From assembly GCF_033097365.1 (NCBI RefSeq), contig NZ_AP028461.1, positions 2,666,001 through 2,730,000 on the forward strand: a DNA stretch of 64,000 nt, in the 5' to 3' direction. Below the pieces are notes generated by a model. That model did not search any database. It was not told the DNA's origin and saw only the letters and a list, made by a program, of their open reading frames with translations. Both the position numbers and the translations under genes were made by a program. Source of the DNA: Actinoplanes sichuanensis. Lineage in GTDB: Bacteria; Actinomycetota; Actinomycetes; Mycobacteriales; Micromonosporaceae. Shown here one piece after another: positions 1 to 7,760 of the stretch (its first letter is position 1; each line of letters opens with the position of its first letter).

Positions 1-533
1 CCGAAGACCAGGTAGCGGTCGAGTCGGGTGGCCAGCTCGGCGATCACCGGCGGCCAGCGGTCGGGGTGCGGCGCCCAGGCGGCGGACATCGCCGCGTACG
101 TCTGGGCGCAGCCCTTGGGGTCGCCCGTGCTCCCGCTCGTGTAGATGATCCGCGCGACGTCCGTGGGCCGGCCGGCCGCGGTGATCGCGGCCGGCGGGAA
201 CGTCAGCAGATCGGCCACCGTCGTGTCGTCGATCAGGGTGGCGTCGTCGCGTTCCAGCAGATGATCCACCCGGCCCGGGGCGAGCCCGGACGGGATGCCG
301 GAGACCCGTGCGCCGACCGCGAAGGCCGCGATCGTCGCCGCGAAGGCCTCGGCGTTGATCCCGAGCCGCAGCGCGACCCCGCGGCCCGGTCCGAAACCGT
401 GGTGCCGCAGGCCCGCTGCGATCCGCCGAACCAGCGTGTCCATCTGCGACGCGGTCACCACCCGGTCGCCGTCCTCGAAGACCGGGCGGTCGCCGCCGGT
501 GGCGAGCAGTTCCAGGATCGGCGCGGGCCACAT
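1..533 (-). CDS. Acyl-CoA ligase / adenylation enzyme, N-terminal part (runs off the window edge)
   Basis: The reverse strand reads an open frame from an ATG at 533 to base 1 without a stop. The translation begins MWPAPILELLATGG and contains the A3 phosphate-binding motif of the ANL superfamily (YTSGSTGDPKG) near residue 140, so it should activate a carboxylic acid as the acyl-AMP and pass it to CoA or a carrier protein. Only about 177 residues are present, so the substrate pocket and the C-terminal lid are missing. The start lies one base after the stop of the monooxygenase gene, so the two are cotranscribed. With an ammonia-lyase of tyrosine type next door, a 4-coumarate:CoA ligase-like role is attractive, but this is inferred from context. 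Confidence 0.85.
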   Translation of the reverse strand, partial: MWPAPILELLATGGDRPVFEDGDRVVTASQMDTLVRRIAAGLRHHGFGPGRGVALRLGINAEAFAATIAAFAVGARVSGIPSGLAPGRVDHLLERDDATLIDDTTVADLLTFPPAAITAAGRPTDVARIIYTSGSTGDPKGCAQTYAAMSAAWAPHPDRWPPVIAELATRLDRYLVF

Positions 534-534
534 G

Positions 535-2061
535 TCAGAGCAGGCCCTTGATGAACCGGGCCAGCGGCTCCTGATGCACGGACGGGATGTCCCAGTGGTT
601 CTCCAGGTTCTCGGCCAGATGGTGCACGGCCACCACCTCGCCGTCACGGCGGGCCCGGACCACCGGATGCAGGTAGCCGGCCAGGTGGGCGGTGGCGGCG
701 TCGTTCTCGGCGATCCGCGGGACGGCGATGTCGAACGGGTCGACCTGGTCGTGGTCGGGCCCGTATTCGAGAGTGACCACGAACGCGAGCGGCTCCGGTT
801 GGAGATGGGCGACCGGGATCTCCTGGTAGTAGTGGGCCCGACCGTCGGCCACGGTCACCACGTCGGCCAGTACGGCGAACTGCTGCCACAACGCGGACGT
901 GACGTTGATGCGGCTGATGATCGCGTCGGTGATCGCCTCCGGGGTGGCGTCGACGGGCGTGGACGGCCACGGGATGTCGTGGTGACGGCTGCGCAGAATC
1001 CGGTGGAGGGCGCGTACGCCGTACCGGAAACCGTGAATGAAGCCGTTTGTGGACTTCTTGAAATCGCGCTGCTGGGAGAGCGTGCCGGCGAAGTAGAGGC
1101 CGGGTACGTTGACCGATTCGAATGCCGGGGTCTGCGCCGGGAACCGGTCGTTGATGACGAGCCGGGGCCGGGCCGAATCGTCGAAGATGGACGCGTCGAA
1201 CCGGAAACCGGTGGCCAGGATGATCCGGTCGTAGTCGATCTCGCGCAGGCGTTCGACGGTCCGGGCATAACGGAAGAGGATCCGGAAACCGCCGTCGTCG
1301 CGCCTGGTGATCCGTTCGACGGTGCCGTCCAACACCGCGTTCTGCGACTTCAGCTGGTACGTGTCGAGGAAGTTGTTGTTGACCGCCCGCAGATGCCCGA
1401 CGTAATGGGTCTGCCAGGCCAGCCGAATCGAGTGCGGCCCGGCCACGTGAATCGTCGACGCCGTCTCGACCAGGGCGTCGGCGGTCTCGAAGGCCGAGTT
1501 CCCCTTGCCGATGATGAGCACCCGCTGGTTCTCGAAATCGGCCGGATTCACGCTGACCGTGTCGTAACGTTCGCACAGTTCGGCGCCCTCGATCGGCGGC
1601 ACGTAGAGCTGCGACACCCCGGTGGCGACGACGATGCGGCGGGCCTGCCACGAGCGGTCGCCGGCCACGACGGTGAACACCTCGTCCGCGTGGGAGATGC
1701 GGTCGACGTGCGTACCGAAGACGATGTTGAGACCGTGCGCGAAATCGGCCAGATAGCGCACCAGATCGTCGGCATCCGGGAAATATCTGCGGCTGTAGTT
1801 CTTGAAAACCAGCGCCGGGTCGTCGGTGAGCAGCGAATTCCAGTCCGACCGCAGGTTGAACTCCGGATCGTCGGAACCGGTGAACACCTTGTTGATGGAG
1901 ATCAGCGTCCGATGCCGCGGATAGCGGGTGAAGAAGGTGCCCGGCGCGGCACCGGCCTCCAGGACCAGATAGTCATGACCGTCGCGCTCCATCAGGGAGG
2001 CGAGCTGCAGGCCGGCCGGCCCGGCTCCGATGATGAGGTAGTCGTGCGTCATGCGCCGCAA
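535..2061 (-). CDS. FAD-dependent NAD(P)-binding monooxygenase / oxidoreductase
   Basis: A 508-residue flavoprotein. The N-terminus carries an FAD Rossmann motif (IIGAGPAGLQLASLM), a second dinucleotide motif (IIGKGNSAFETAD) lies near residue 190, and an ATGFRFD motif typical of flavin monooxygenases and FOXRED-like oxidoreductases follows near residue 280. This fits a cytoplasmic class B-type monooxygenase or hydroxylase acting on a small molecule or a carrier-bound acyl group; the substrate cannot be read from the sequence. Translation may start at the first Met or at Met4 (MTHDYLIIG), which places the GxGxxG loop closer to the usual position. It is the first gene of the leftward operon with the acyl-CoA ligase and diverges from the ammonia-lyase gene 54 bp away. 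Confidence 0.85.
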   Translation of the reverse strand: MRRMTHDYLIIGAGPAGLQLASLMERDGHDYLVLEAGAAPGTFFTRYPRHRTLISINKVFTGSDDPEFNLRSDWNSLLTDDPALVFKNYSRRYFPDADDLVRYLADFAHGLNIVFGTHVDRISHADEVFTVVAGDRSWQARRIVVATGVSQLYVPPIEGAELCERYDTVSVNPADFENQRVLIIGKGNSAFETADALVETASTIHVAGPHSIRLAWQTHYVGHLRAVNNNFLDTYQLKSQNAVLDGTVERITRRDDGGFRILFRYARTVERLREIDYDRIILATGFRFDASIFDDSARPRLVINDRFPAQTPAFESVNVPGLYFAGTLSQQRDFKKSTNGFIHGFRYGVRALHRILRSRHHDIPWPSTPVDATPEAITDAIISRINVTSALWQQFAVLADVVTVADGRAHYYQEIPVAHLQPEPLAFVVTLEYGPDHDQVDPFDIAVPRIAENDAATAHLAGYLHPVVRARRDGEVVAVHHLAENLENHWDIPSVHQEPLARFIKGLL

Positions 2062-2115
2062 GCTACCGACCCGATTTCAGAGGGTTCTGAGAAGTCGTGA
2101 TTAGCGTCGGCGGTC
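2062..2115. promoter_or_regulatory. Divergent promoter region between monooxygenase and ammonia-lyase genes
   Basis: Only 54 bases separate the two divergent starts, so both promoters must overlap here or in the coding ends. I see a locally AT-richer stretch (around 2073-2105) but no convincing -35/-10 pair. Confidence 0.4.
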
Positions 2116-3603
2116 ATGACGATCGAGGTGGATCTGGCGGCCCCGTTACGCATCGCGGACCTGCGCGCCGCCCGCGAGCCGATCTCCGTCCGGGTCGGCC
2201 CGGCGGTCCGCGAGCGGGTGACGGCCGGGCGTGTCTTCCTGGCCAAGGTGCTCGGCGACGACCGGGCGGTCTACGGCGCGACCACCGGGTTCGGGGCGCT
2301 GGTGGGCTACGCGGGCCGCGCCGACCAGCGCGATCAGGCCGACAACACGCTCGCCCATCTGGGTGCCGGTCAGGGGCCGGATCTCGACCCCGATCTGGCC
2401 CGGGCCACCATGCTGGTCCGTGCGCACTCGCTGGCCCGGGGCGACTCGGGCGTGTCGCCGCACGTCGTCGACGCGCTCGCGGCCGCGCTGGGCACCACGT
2501 TCGCGCCGGCGATGCCACGCCTGGGGTCGGTCGGCGCGAGCGGCGATCTCATTCCGCTGGGAGCCACGGCGCAGGCCCTGCGCGGGCGGGGCGACGCCTA
2601 CCTGCACGGCCGGCGGCTCCCCGCCGCGCAAGCCCTCCAACAGGCCGGGCTCGAACCACTGCCGCTGGACGGCCGGGACGCGCTCGCCCTGGTCAACGGC
2701 ACCTCACTGACCACCGCCGCGGCCGCGCTCGCCCTCGATCGGATCCGCGCCTCGCACCGGGTGATCCAGTTGCTCACGTGTGTGCTGGCCGACCTGCTCG
2801 GCTGTGACCCGCAGTTCCTCGACGCGGGGTTGTTCGACGCGTACGGCCACGCCGGGGCGATCACGGTGGCGGCCCGGATGCGCGTGACACTCGACGGGAC
2901 GACGCCGTCCGGGACGCGGCCGTTGCAGGAGCCGTACTCGATCCGCTGTACACCCCAGCTGCTCGGCGCGGCCGAGGACGCGCTGCGCTACGTCGACGGT
3001 GTGGTCACCGCCGACCTGGCCGGTGTCAGCGACAACCCGCTGTTCTTCCCGGCCGCCGACAAGGTGGTGCACGGCGGCAACTTCTTCGGGCAGCCGGCCG
3101 CCTTCGCGTCGGACGTCCTCACCATGGTCCTGGCGCAGCTCGGCAACCTGGCCGAACGCCAGCTGGACCTGCTCGTCGACCCGGTCCGCAACGGCGGACT
3201 CCCGCCGATGCTGGCCGCCGGGCCCGGCCGGCAGCACGGTCTGCAGGGGGTTCAGCTGGCGTCGACCGCTCTGATCGCGGAGATCCGCCGCGACGCGATG
3301 CCGGCGAGCATCCAATCCCTGCCGACAAACCTTCACAATCAAGACATCATTCCGTTGGGTACGCAGTCCGCGCTCCGTGCCTTGGATCAGTCCCGGCTGC
3401 TCGCGCTGATCACCGGCTCGCTGGCCCTCGGTCTGCGCCAGGCCGTCCACGTCGGAGCGCGTATCCCCACCGCGTCCGCGTGCGCTCGGGTGGTGGTGGC
3501 GCTCGCCGAGGCGATCCCGCCGATCGACCCGGACCGCCCGCTGGAGGCCGAGGTCCGGTTGGCCGCCGAGATCGCCGAATCGCTGGCCGAGCCGTGCCCG
3601 TAA
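2116..3603 (+). CDS. MIO-type aromatic amino acid ammonia-lyase, probably tyrosine ammonia-lyase
   Basis: A 495-residue member of the HAL/PAL/TAL superfamily, which eliminates ammonia from aromatic amino acids. The Ala-Ser-Gly triad that cyclises to the MIO electrophile is at residues 141-143 (GSVGASGDLIPL). The catalytic Tyr loop reads YGATTGFG, and NGTS, YSIRCTPQ and HGGNFFG follow as in bacterial members. The substrate-selectivity position reads AHL (His81-Leu82), which aligns with the His-Leu pair that selects tyrosine in Rhodobacter TAL, whereas histidine lyases have Ser-His there. The expected product is 4-coumarate. A tyrosine 2,3-aminomutase, which shares the fold, cannot be excluded. 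The neighbouring CoA ligase and monooxygenase suggest a hydroxycinnamoyl branch of a specialised pathway. Confidence 0.85.
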   Translation: MTIEVDLAAPLRIADLRAAREPISVRVGPAVRERVTAGRVFLAKVLGDDRAVYGATTGFGALVGYAGRADQRDQADNTLAHLGAGQGPDLDPDLARATMLVRAHSLARGDSGVSPHVVDALAAALGTTFAPAMPRLGSVGASGDLIPLGATAQALRGRGDAYLHGRRLPAAQALQQAGLEPLPLDGRDALALVNGTSLTTAAAALALDRIRASHRVIQLLTCVLADLLGCDPQFLDAGLFDAYGHAGAITVAARMRVTLDGTTPSGTRPLQEPYSIRCTPQLLGAAEDALRYVDGVVTADLAGVSDNPLFFPAADKVVHGGNFFGQPAAFASDVLTMVLAQLGNLAERQLDLLVDPVRNGGLPPMLAAGPGRQHGLQGVQLASTALIAEIRRDAMPASIQSLPTNLHNQDIIPLGTQSALRALDQSRLLALITGSLALGLRQAVHVGARIPTASACARVVVALAEAIPPIDPDRPLEAEVRLAAEIAESLAEPCP

Positions 3604-3672
3604 ACCTACCGGCATGCTGGTCAGCCGCCATGACCGGCGACGGGTGACCTTCCGGGAGCCGTTCGAGCCGAG

Positions 3673-3678
3673 TAGCTT
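3673..3678 (+). promoter_or_regulatory. Possible -10 element of a leaderless promoter
   Basis: TAGCTT fits the actinobacterial TAnnnT -10 consensus and ends six bases before the GTG start at 3685, the spacing expected for a leaderless transcript. No ribosome binding site is visible before that GTG, which agrees. No clear -35 is seen. Confidence 0.4.
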
Positions 3679-3684
3679 CGATAC

Positions 3685-4572
3685 GTGGTGAAGCGCGATC
3701 CGGGTCCCATCCGTGCCGCGCGTATGCTGCGCGCCGACCTGCGACGTGCCCGTGAAGCATCCGGGATCACCCAGCAGGAGGTCGCCGAGCGGATGTCGTG
3801 GTCGCTGTCCAAAGTCACTCGGATCGAGAGCGGCGACGTCGGCATCACCTCCGTCGACCTGCGCGCCCTCGCCCGGCTTCTCGGGATGGGCGAGACGGCG
3901 ATTCGGGAGGTGGTGCGCCGGAACGAGGCCTCGCGTGCCCGCGGCTGGTGGTACGACTATCGGACGGTCATGTCGTCGACCTATGTCGATCTCGTCGGCA
4001 TGGAGTCCGATGCGGAGCAGTTGCGGGAGTACGCGGTGAGCGTGGTTCCGGGTCTGCTCCAGACGCCCGCCTATGCCACGTCGGTGGTCAGCAGTGTTGG
4101 TGACCACTTCTCACCGGAGGATCCCGAGAAGTTCGAATCGGACCTTCGGGTGGAAATTCGGCTGCGACGCCAGCAGAACGTCCTCGACGGATCCGATCCA
4201 CCTGAACTGATGGTCATCCTTGACGAGTCCGTCCTGTACCGCGCGGTCGGTGACTTCGAGACGATGGCGGGACAGGTTCGGCGTCTGGCGGAGCTGGCCA
4301 GACGACCACAGGTGCGGATCGGGATACTTCCGTTCGAGCGCCGGTGTCACTGCCCGCACAACTACCTGATCGTGGATCTCGACCTGGTCTACGCCGAGAT
4401 GATGACCGACGAGATCCGGTTCGACGACCCGTCCCACGTGGAGGTCTACCGGAGACTCTTCGACTCGGCCTGGGCCGAGGTGCTCGACGCGGATCGGACC
4501 GGACAGTTGCTTCAGCGGGTCGCCGGCGACTACGAGAGCGGCCGGTGGCCGCGCCCGTGGTTATGGGAGTGA
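3685..4572 (+). CDS. XRE-family helix-turn-helix regulator with DUF5753 domain
   Basis: A 295-residue protein of the scr1 family common in filamentous actinomycetes. Residues about 15-70 form a Cro/CI-type helix-turn-helix (GITQQEVAERMSWSLSKVTRIESG), and the rest matches the DUF5753 region with its typical segments (YAVSVVPGLLQTPAYA, RIGILPF, WAEVLD). Such proteins regulate development or antibiotic production and usually sit next to a short DUF397 gene; no DUF397 partner is seen here. The GTG start (or the next codon, also GTG) lacks a Shine-Dalgarno sequence and is probably leaderless. The 3' end faces the NACHT gene tail-to-tail with about 65 bp between the annotated stops. Confidence 0.9.
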   Translation: MVKRDPGPIRAARMLRADLRRAREASGITQQEVAERMSWSLSKVTRIESGDVGITSVDLRALARLLGMGETAIREVVRRNEASRARGWWYDYRTVMSSTYVDLVGMESDAEQLREYAVSVVPGLLQTPAYATSVVSSVGDHFSPEDPEKFESDLRVEIRLRRQQNVLDGSDPPELMVILDESVLYRAVGDFETMAGQVRRLAELARRPQVRIGILPFERRCHCPHNYLIVDLDLVYAEMMTDEIRFDDPSHVEVYRRLFDSAWAEVLDADRTGQLLQRVAGDYESGRWPRPWLWE

Positions 4573-4668
4573 TCCGAGCGCCAGTTCCAGGCCGCTGACG
4601 TTGATCTGCTTGCGGTCGCGGACGCTGGTGGAGAGGGTCAGCCGCCCGATCCGCAGGTGTTCTCCAAG
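4561..4668 (-). other. Coding-looking extension of the NACHT gene in a shifted frame
   Basis: Just before the annotated stop of the NACHT gene (4638), a different reverse-strand frame stays open to a TAA at 4561-4563 and reads EHLRIGRLTLSTSVRDRKQ followed by INVSGLELALGS. Nearly every codon in it ends in G or C, as in real genes of this window. A single-base frameshift around 4660-4668 would join it to the NACHT protein and add about 33 residues. The extension would overlap the last 12 bases of the XRE gene. It may be a natural frameshift, a sequencing error, or chance. Confidence 0.4.
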
Positions 4669-7163
4669 CTCTCCCACGCTTCCTCGTCCAACCCGGCCTG
4701 CCACAGCCGTACGGTCGAGCGCCACCACCGGCGGACGTCGGCATCCGGTGGAGCGAGCGACTCCAGCACGACCATGTCGTCGGCCAGCAGCACTCCGAGG
4801 ATCGTCAGGTTCGCGGTGTAGGCGGCGGCCCCGTCGACCACGTCCGGCGGTACCGGTTCGTAAACGAGGCAGCCGAAGGCCCTGGTACGGGCCTGTGCAA
4901 GCAGCGCCCGGGTGGCCCCGCGCATCGCCGGGAGACGGGACACCGGGTGGTGCGTGACGAGGCCACGGGCGAACTCCACGATCGGCCGGCGGAGGCTCAG
5001 CGGCTGGTAGGAGAGCAGCGCCCGCAGCATGCTGTCGTCCGGCGCCTCATGAGCGGACGGGTCCGACCGGTACAGCTCGCGCCGCTGGGCGTACCCGTCG
5101 AGCAGGATGAGAGCCCGCTCCGCGATGAGGTATTCGCTGAAGGTGGCGTGCAGGAACTCGTAGGTGCGACGAGCGTGTTCGGTGTGCTCGTCGGCCCGGG
5201 CGACGTGTACGAAGAAGAAGCCGGCCACGGTCTGCCGGGCCTGTTCGGCCGGCCGGTCGAAGCCCTGTGCCAGGTCGCGTCTCCGGCCCAGGAACACCTC
5301 GAGGTCCCGCTCCAGGTCCTGGTCGCCGACGTACTGGCGGCGCCGGTTGAACATGGCGAACGCGGCGATGCTCAGCCGCCACCGGGCCTCGCCGAGGAGT
5401 GGCGGGAGCTGCTCCTCGCCGGGCGGCCGTCCGGGTTTGTCGGCGACCTGTCGGTGGATGAAGTTGTCGAGGAGCATCCGATAGAGCGTCGCCGTGGAGA
5501 TGCCGTCGGCGTCGATTCGAGCCGCCGAGGGGTCCGCGTGGTAAATGCTCAACAGCGTGAGTAGCAGAGGCTGCCGCGCCAGGCCACCGTGCCGCAGGAT
5601 CTCGGTGGTGGTGAGTTTGCGGAACCGTGGTGTTCGGGCGTTCGCACGGTTCCACGCAGTCAGCCACTGCCCGATCTGCTGGTCGGAGAACTCCTCCAGT
5701 TTGATCACCAGCGAGCCGTCCGGCACCCGTGCGCGGTCCAGCACGATCGTCCGCGAAGTCACGATGACCGCGACCGATCGGCCCAGCGCCAGTTCCTCGG
5801 CCTGGAATCGCGCGATCTCGGTGAGATAACTCGACTGCGTGGTCCCGGTCGCCTGGATGAGCTCGTCGAAGCCGTCGAGGATCACCACCCGGGTCACGTC
5901 GGCGCACTCCTGGGCCAGCGCACCCCAGGAGATCTGCTCGTGGAGGACATCGTGCAGCGCGGTCTCGGCCTGAACCAGCAAGCGGTCGTCGGCGTTGACC
6001 CGCCGCAGCTGCACCGGGACCACGGCGAACCGCTCGCTCGGCAGCCGAGCCGCCAGAATCTCGCTGAGCAGGGACTTCCCGGCCCCCGGATGGCCCAGCA
6101 CGACCAGCGGCAGCCGGGCCGAGTCGGGGTGGGCGAGGCATGCGGCAAGGAAGACATCGAGCCCGTCCCGGATCGGGCGGTCGGTCCACCACGGCTCCTG
6201 GGACATGGCCGACGCCGACGGGCCGTGCACCACCGCGTACCGGAAACTCGGCGTCACGAAGCCCTCGGCGACCGACGGCAGTGACACACCACCCGGTGGC
6301 TTCGACGAACGCAGGAGCGGCTGGTCGAGTACGGCGGAAGCGGTCCGGGCCAGAGCGGCCCGGATGGTGCCGCGCCGGGGCCGGTCGATGGTGGCGCCGG
6401 CGACGAGGATGTCGTGCAGTTGGCCCATCGCCTCGGACGTACGATCGAGCACCTCGGACAGTCGTCGGTTGACCCGGCGCAGCTCGTCGCGGGTGGCGGC
6501 GTGCTCGCCGTACGAGGCCCAGACGAAGAACTCCGGCACGTCCGAGCTCAGCCGTAGGTAGAGGTCGCGGTAGAGCTCACGCCATCGGGCGACGGTCCGG
6601 GGCACGACGTCACCTGCCCCGGTGTGCCAGGCGCGGAGCCCTTCGAAGAACGCGAGGGCACCGTCGGTCAGCCCGGCCACCTGCGGAGCGAGCCGGTCGT
6701 TCAGGTTCTCCTCGAAACCGGCGGCCGGTGACGGGAGGGGTAGGTCGGCACCCGCGAGCTGATCGACCCAGGCAGACTGCGAGATCATCTCACCGCGGGC
6801 GGTCGCGAGCCGAAGCTTCTCGGCGTCGGTCACCTCCAGCGCGTCGTAGAGCGGCCCGATCGTCTGCCGTAACGCGTCGAAGAGGGCGGCCACCACGATC
6901 GTGGTGTGAGCGGCGGCGATCAGTTCGTGCCGGCCGCGCCCATGTGTGCCTCGGACCCGTTCCAGCGCGGGGGACAACAGATCCCTGACCAGACGGCCGG
7001 CCTCCTGCTTGCCGTCGACCAGACCGAGCGCCGGAGGATGGACGACGGCACCCAGCAGGATCCCCGCCCCGGCGACCCGGTCGAGCACCTCGACGATCAC
7101 CGGCGAGTGGCGGCCGAGGAGGGCGAGGGCACCAGGGTAGGTCAACGGCGTGGCTCGGACCAT
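4638..7163 (-). CDS. NACHT-domain STAND NTPase (putative conflict/defence protein)
   Basis: The open frame reaches further upstream, but the coding part starts at the ATG at 7163 (MVRATPLTYPGALALLG), giving 841 residues. Residues 1 to about 230 are a helical region resembling the N-terminal helical domains that precede NACHT in actinobacterial proteins. The ATPase has a Walker A loop GHPGAGKS near residues 357-364 and a Walker B of NACHT type (VVILDGFDEL) near 425. The C-terminal 350 residues are helical and show no repeats or named effector domain. STAND ATPases of this type act as oligomerising switches, and bacterial NACHT proteins have been linked to phage defence. It diverges from a membrane protein and a WD40 gene that may be its partners. 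The extreme C-terminus may be frameshifted. Confidence 0.85.
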   Translation of the reverse strand: MVRATPLTYPGALALLGRHSPVIVEVLDRVAGAGILLGAVVHPPALGLVDGKQEAGRLVRDLLSPALERVRGTHGRGRHELIAAAHTTIVVAALFDALRQTIGPLYDALEVTDAEKLRLATARGEMISQSAWVDQLAGADLPLPSPAAGFEENLNDRLAPQVAGLTDGALAFFEGLRAWHTGAGDVVPRTVARWRELYRDLYLRLSSDVPEFFVWASYGEHAATRDELRRVNRRLSEVLDRTSEAMGQLHDILVAGATIDRPRRGTIRAALARTASAVLDQPLLRSSKPPGGVSLPSVAEGFVTPSFRYAVVHGPSASAMSQEPWWTDRPIRDGLDVFLAACLAHPDSARLPLVVLGHPGAGKSLLSEILAARLPSERFAVVPVQLRRVNADDRLLVQAETALHDVLHEQISWGALAQECADVTRVVILDGFDELIQATGTTQSSYLTEIARFQAEELALGRSVAVIVTSRTIVLDRARVPDGSLVIKLEEFSDQQIGQWLTAWNRANARTPRFRKLTTTEILRHGGLARQPLLLTLLSIYHADPSAARIDADGISTATLYRMLLDNFIHRQVADKPGRPPGEEQLPPLLGEARWRLSIAAFAMFNRRRQYVGDQDLERDLEVFLGRRRDLAQGFDRPAEQARQTVAGFFFVHVARADEHTEHARRTYEFLHATFSEYLIAERALILLDGYAQRRELYRSDPSAHEAPDDSMLRALLSYQPLSLRRPIVEFARGLVTHHPVSRLPAMRGATRALLAQARTRAFGCLVYEPVPPDVVDGAAAYTANLTILGVLLADDMVVLESLAPPDADVRRWWRSTVRLWQAGLDEEAWESLENTCGSGG

Positions 7164-7191
7164 GCACCCGACCGTACGGCACGGCCGGCCC

Positions 7192-7292
7192 GGGAATCCG
7201 GGTCGAGTGGTATCGGCAGAGGGAATCCAGGGCATCGATAGAGGTACAGCCCGGCCCCGAGACGGTGTCCGGTCTACCCCGCAGGCGGGTAG
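7192..7292. promoter_or_regulatory. Intergenic control region with direct and inverted repeats
   Basis: The 138 bp between the NACHT start (7163) and the membrane-protein gene (7302) contain two copies of GGGAATCC (7192-7199 and 7221-7228, 29 bp apart) and a 6-bp inverted repeat CTACCC/GGGTAG (7274-7279 and 7287-7292). They may bind a regulator shared by both directions. No clean promoter motif was found. Confidence 0.3.
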
Positions 7293-7301
7293 GAACCGCA
7301 G

Positions 7302-7760
7302 GTGAAGCCGGGTTGCGGCAGGTCGCGGCCGGCTGCTGCCCGGGCGGCGGTGACGGGCCATGATGCGGCGGTGTCCGGTAGACGATGGGTGATCACTGCG
7401 GCGGTGTTGTTCGTGGCGGCCCTGAGCGGCTGGGCGGTGTTCCTGTCCGGTCGAGGGCCGGCGAACGCCGACCGGTGGGTGACGGTCGTCGGATTCTTCG
7501 GCACCACGGTGCTCGCAGCGGGATCGTTCGCCGCGGGCTGGTCGGCGTCGCGGTCGCCCGCATCGGCACGGCAGGCGGCGGCCGCGGATCGGGTGGCCGC
7601 TAGCGGTGCGGCGGACGCCTCCGGTGGCGGGCGGGCCAACACCGGGATCGAGGGGTACGGCGACGGCCGTACCGCTCAGGTGAATCGGTCCGGAGATGCG
7701 ACCGCGAGGGGACCGGGATCGGTGGCCAACACGGGCGTCTCCCGAACGCCCCGGACGTGA
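7302..7760 (+). CDS. Small two-helix membrane protein with a C-terminal Gly/Asn motif
   Basis: A 152-residue protein starting at GTG 7302, which has AGGA seven bases upstream. Two hydrophobic segments (about residues 29-49 and 58-79) predict a membrane hairpin. The last 45 residues are low in hydrophobics and carry ANTGI (112-116) and then SGDATARGPGSVANTGV (130-146). A related motif occurs at the N-terminus of the next protein. I do not recognise a family. The stop overlaps the start of the WD40 gene by four bases, so the pair is translationally coupled. It could be a membrane anchor or effector that recruits the WD40 protein through the shared motif; this is inference. Confidence 0.75.
   Translation: MKPGCGRSRPAAARAAVTGHDAAVSGRRWVITAAVLFVAALSGWAVFLSGRGPANADRWVTVVGFFGTTVLAAGSFAAGWSASRSPASARQAAAADRVAASGAADASGGGRANTGIEGYGDGRTAQVNRSGDATARGPGSVANTGVSRTPRT

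Noticed and set aside
295..2100. Long forward-strand open frame opposite the monooxygenase
   Set aside because: It is antisense to a gene with clear FAD motifs and its own product has no recognisable domain; long antisense frames are expected at this GC content.
2704..4107. Reverse-strand frame of 467 codons across the lyase and XRE genes
   Set aside because: It crosses two well-supported forward genes and has low-complexity Arg/Gly/His content.
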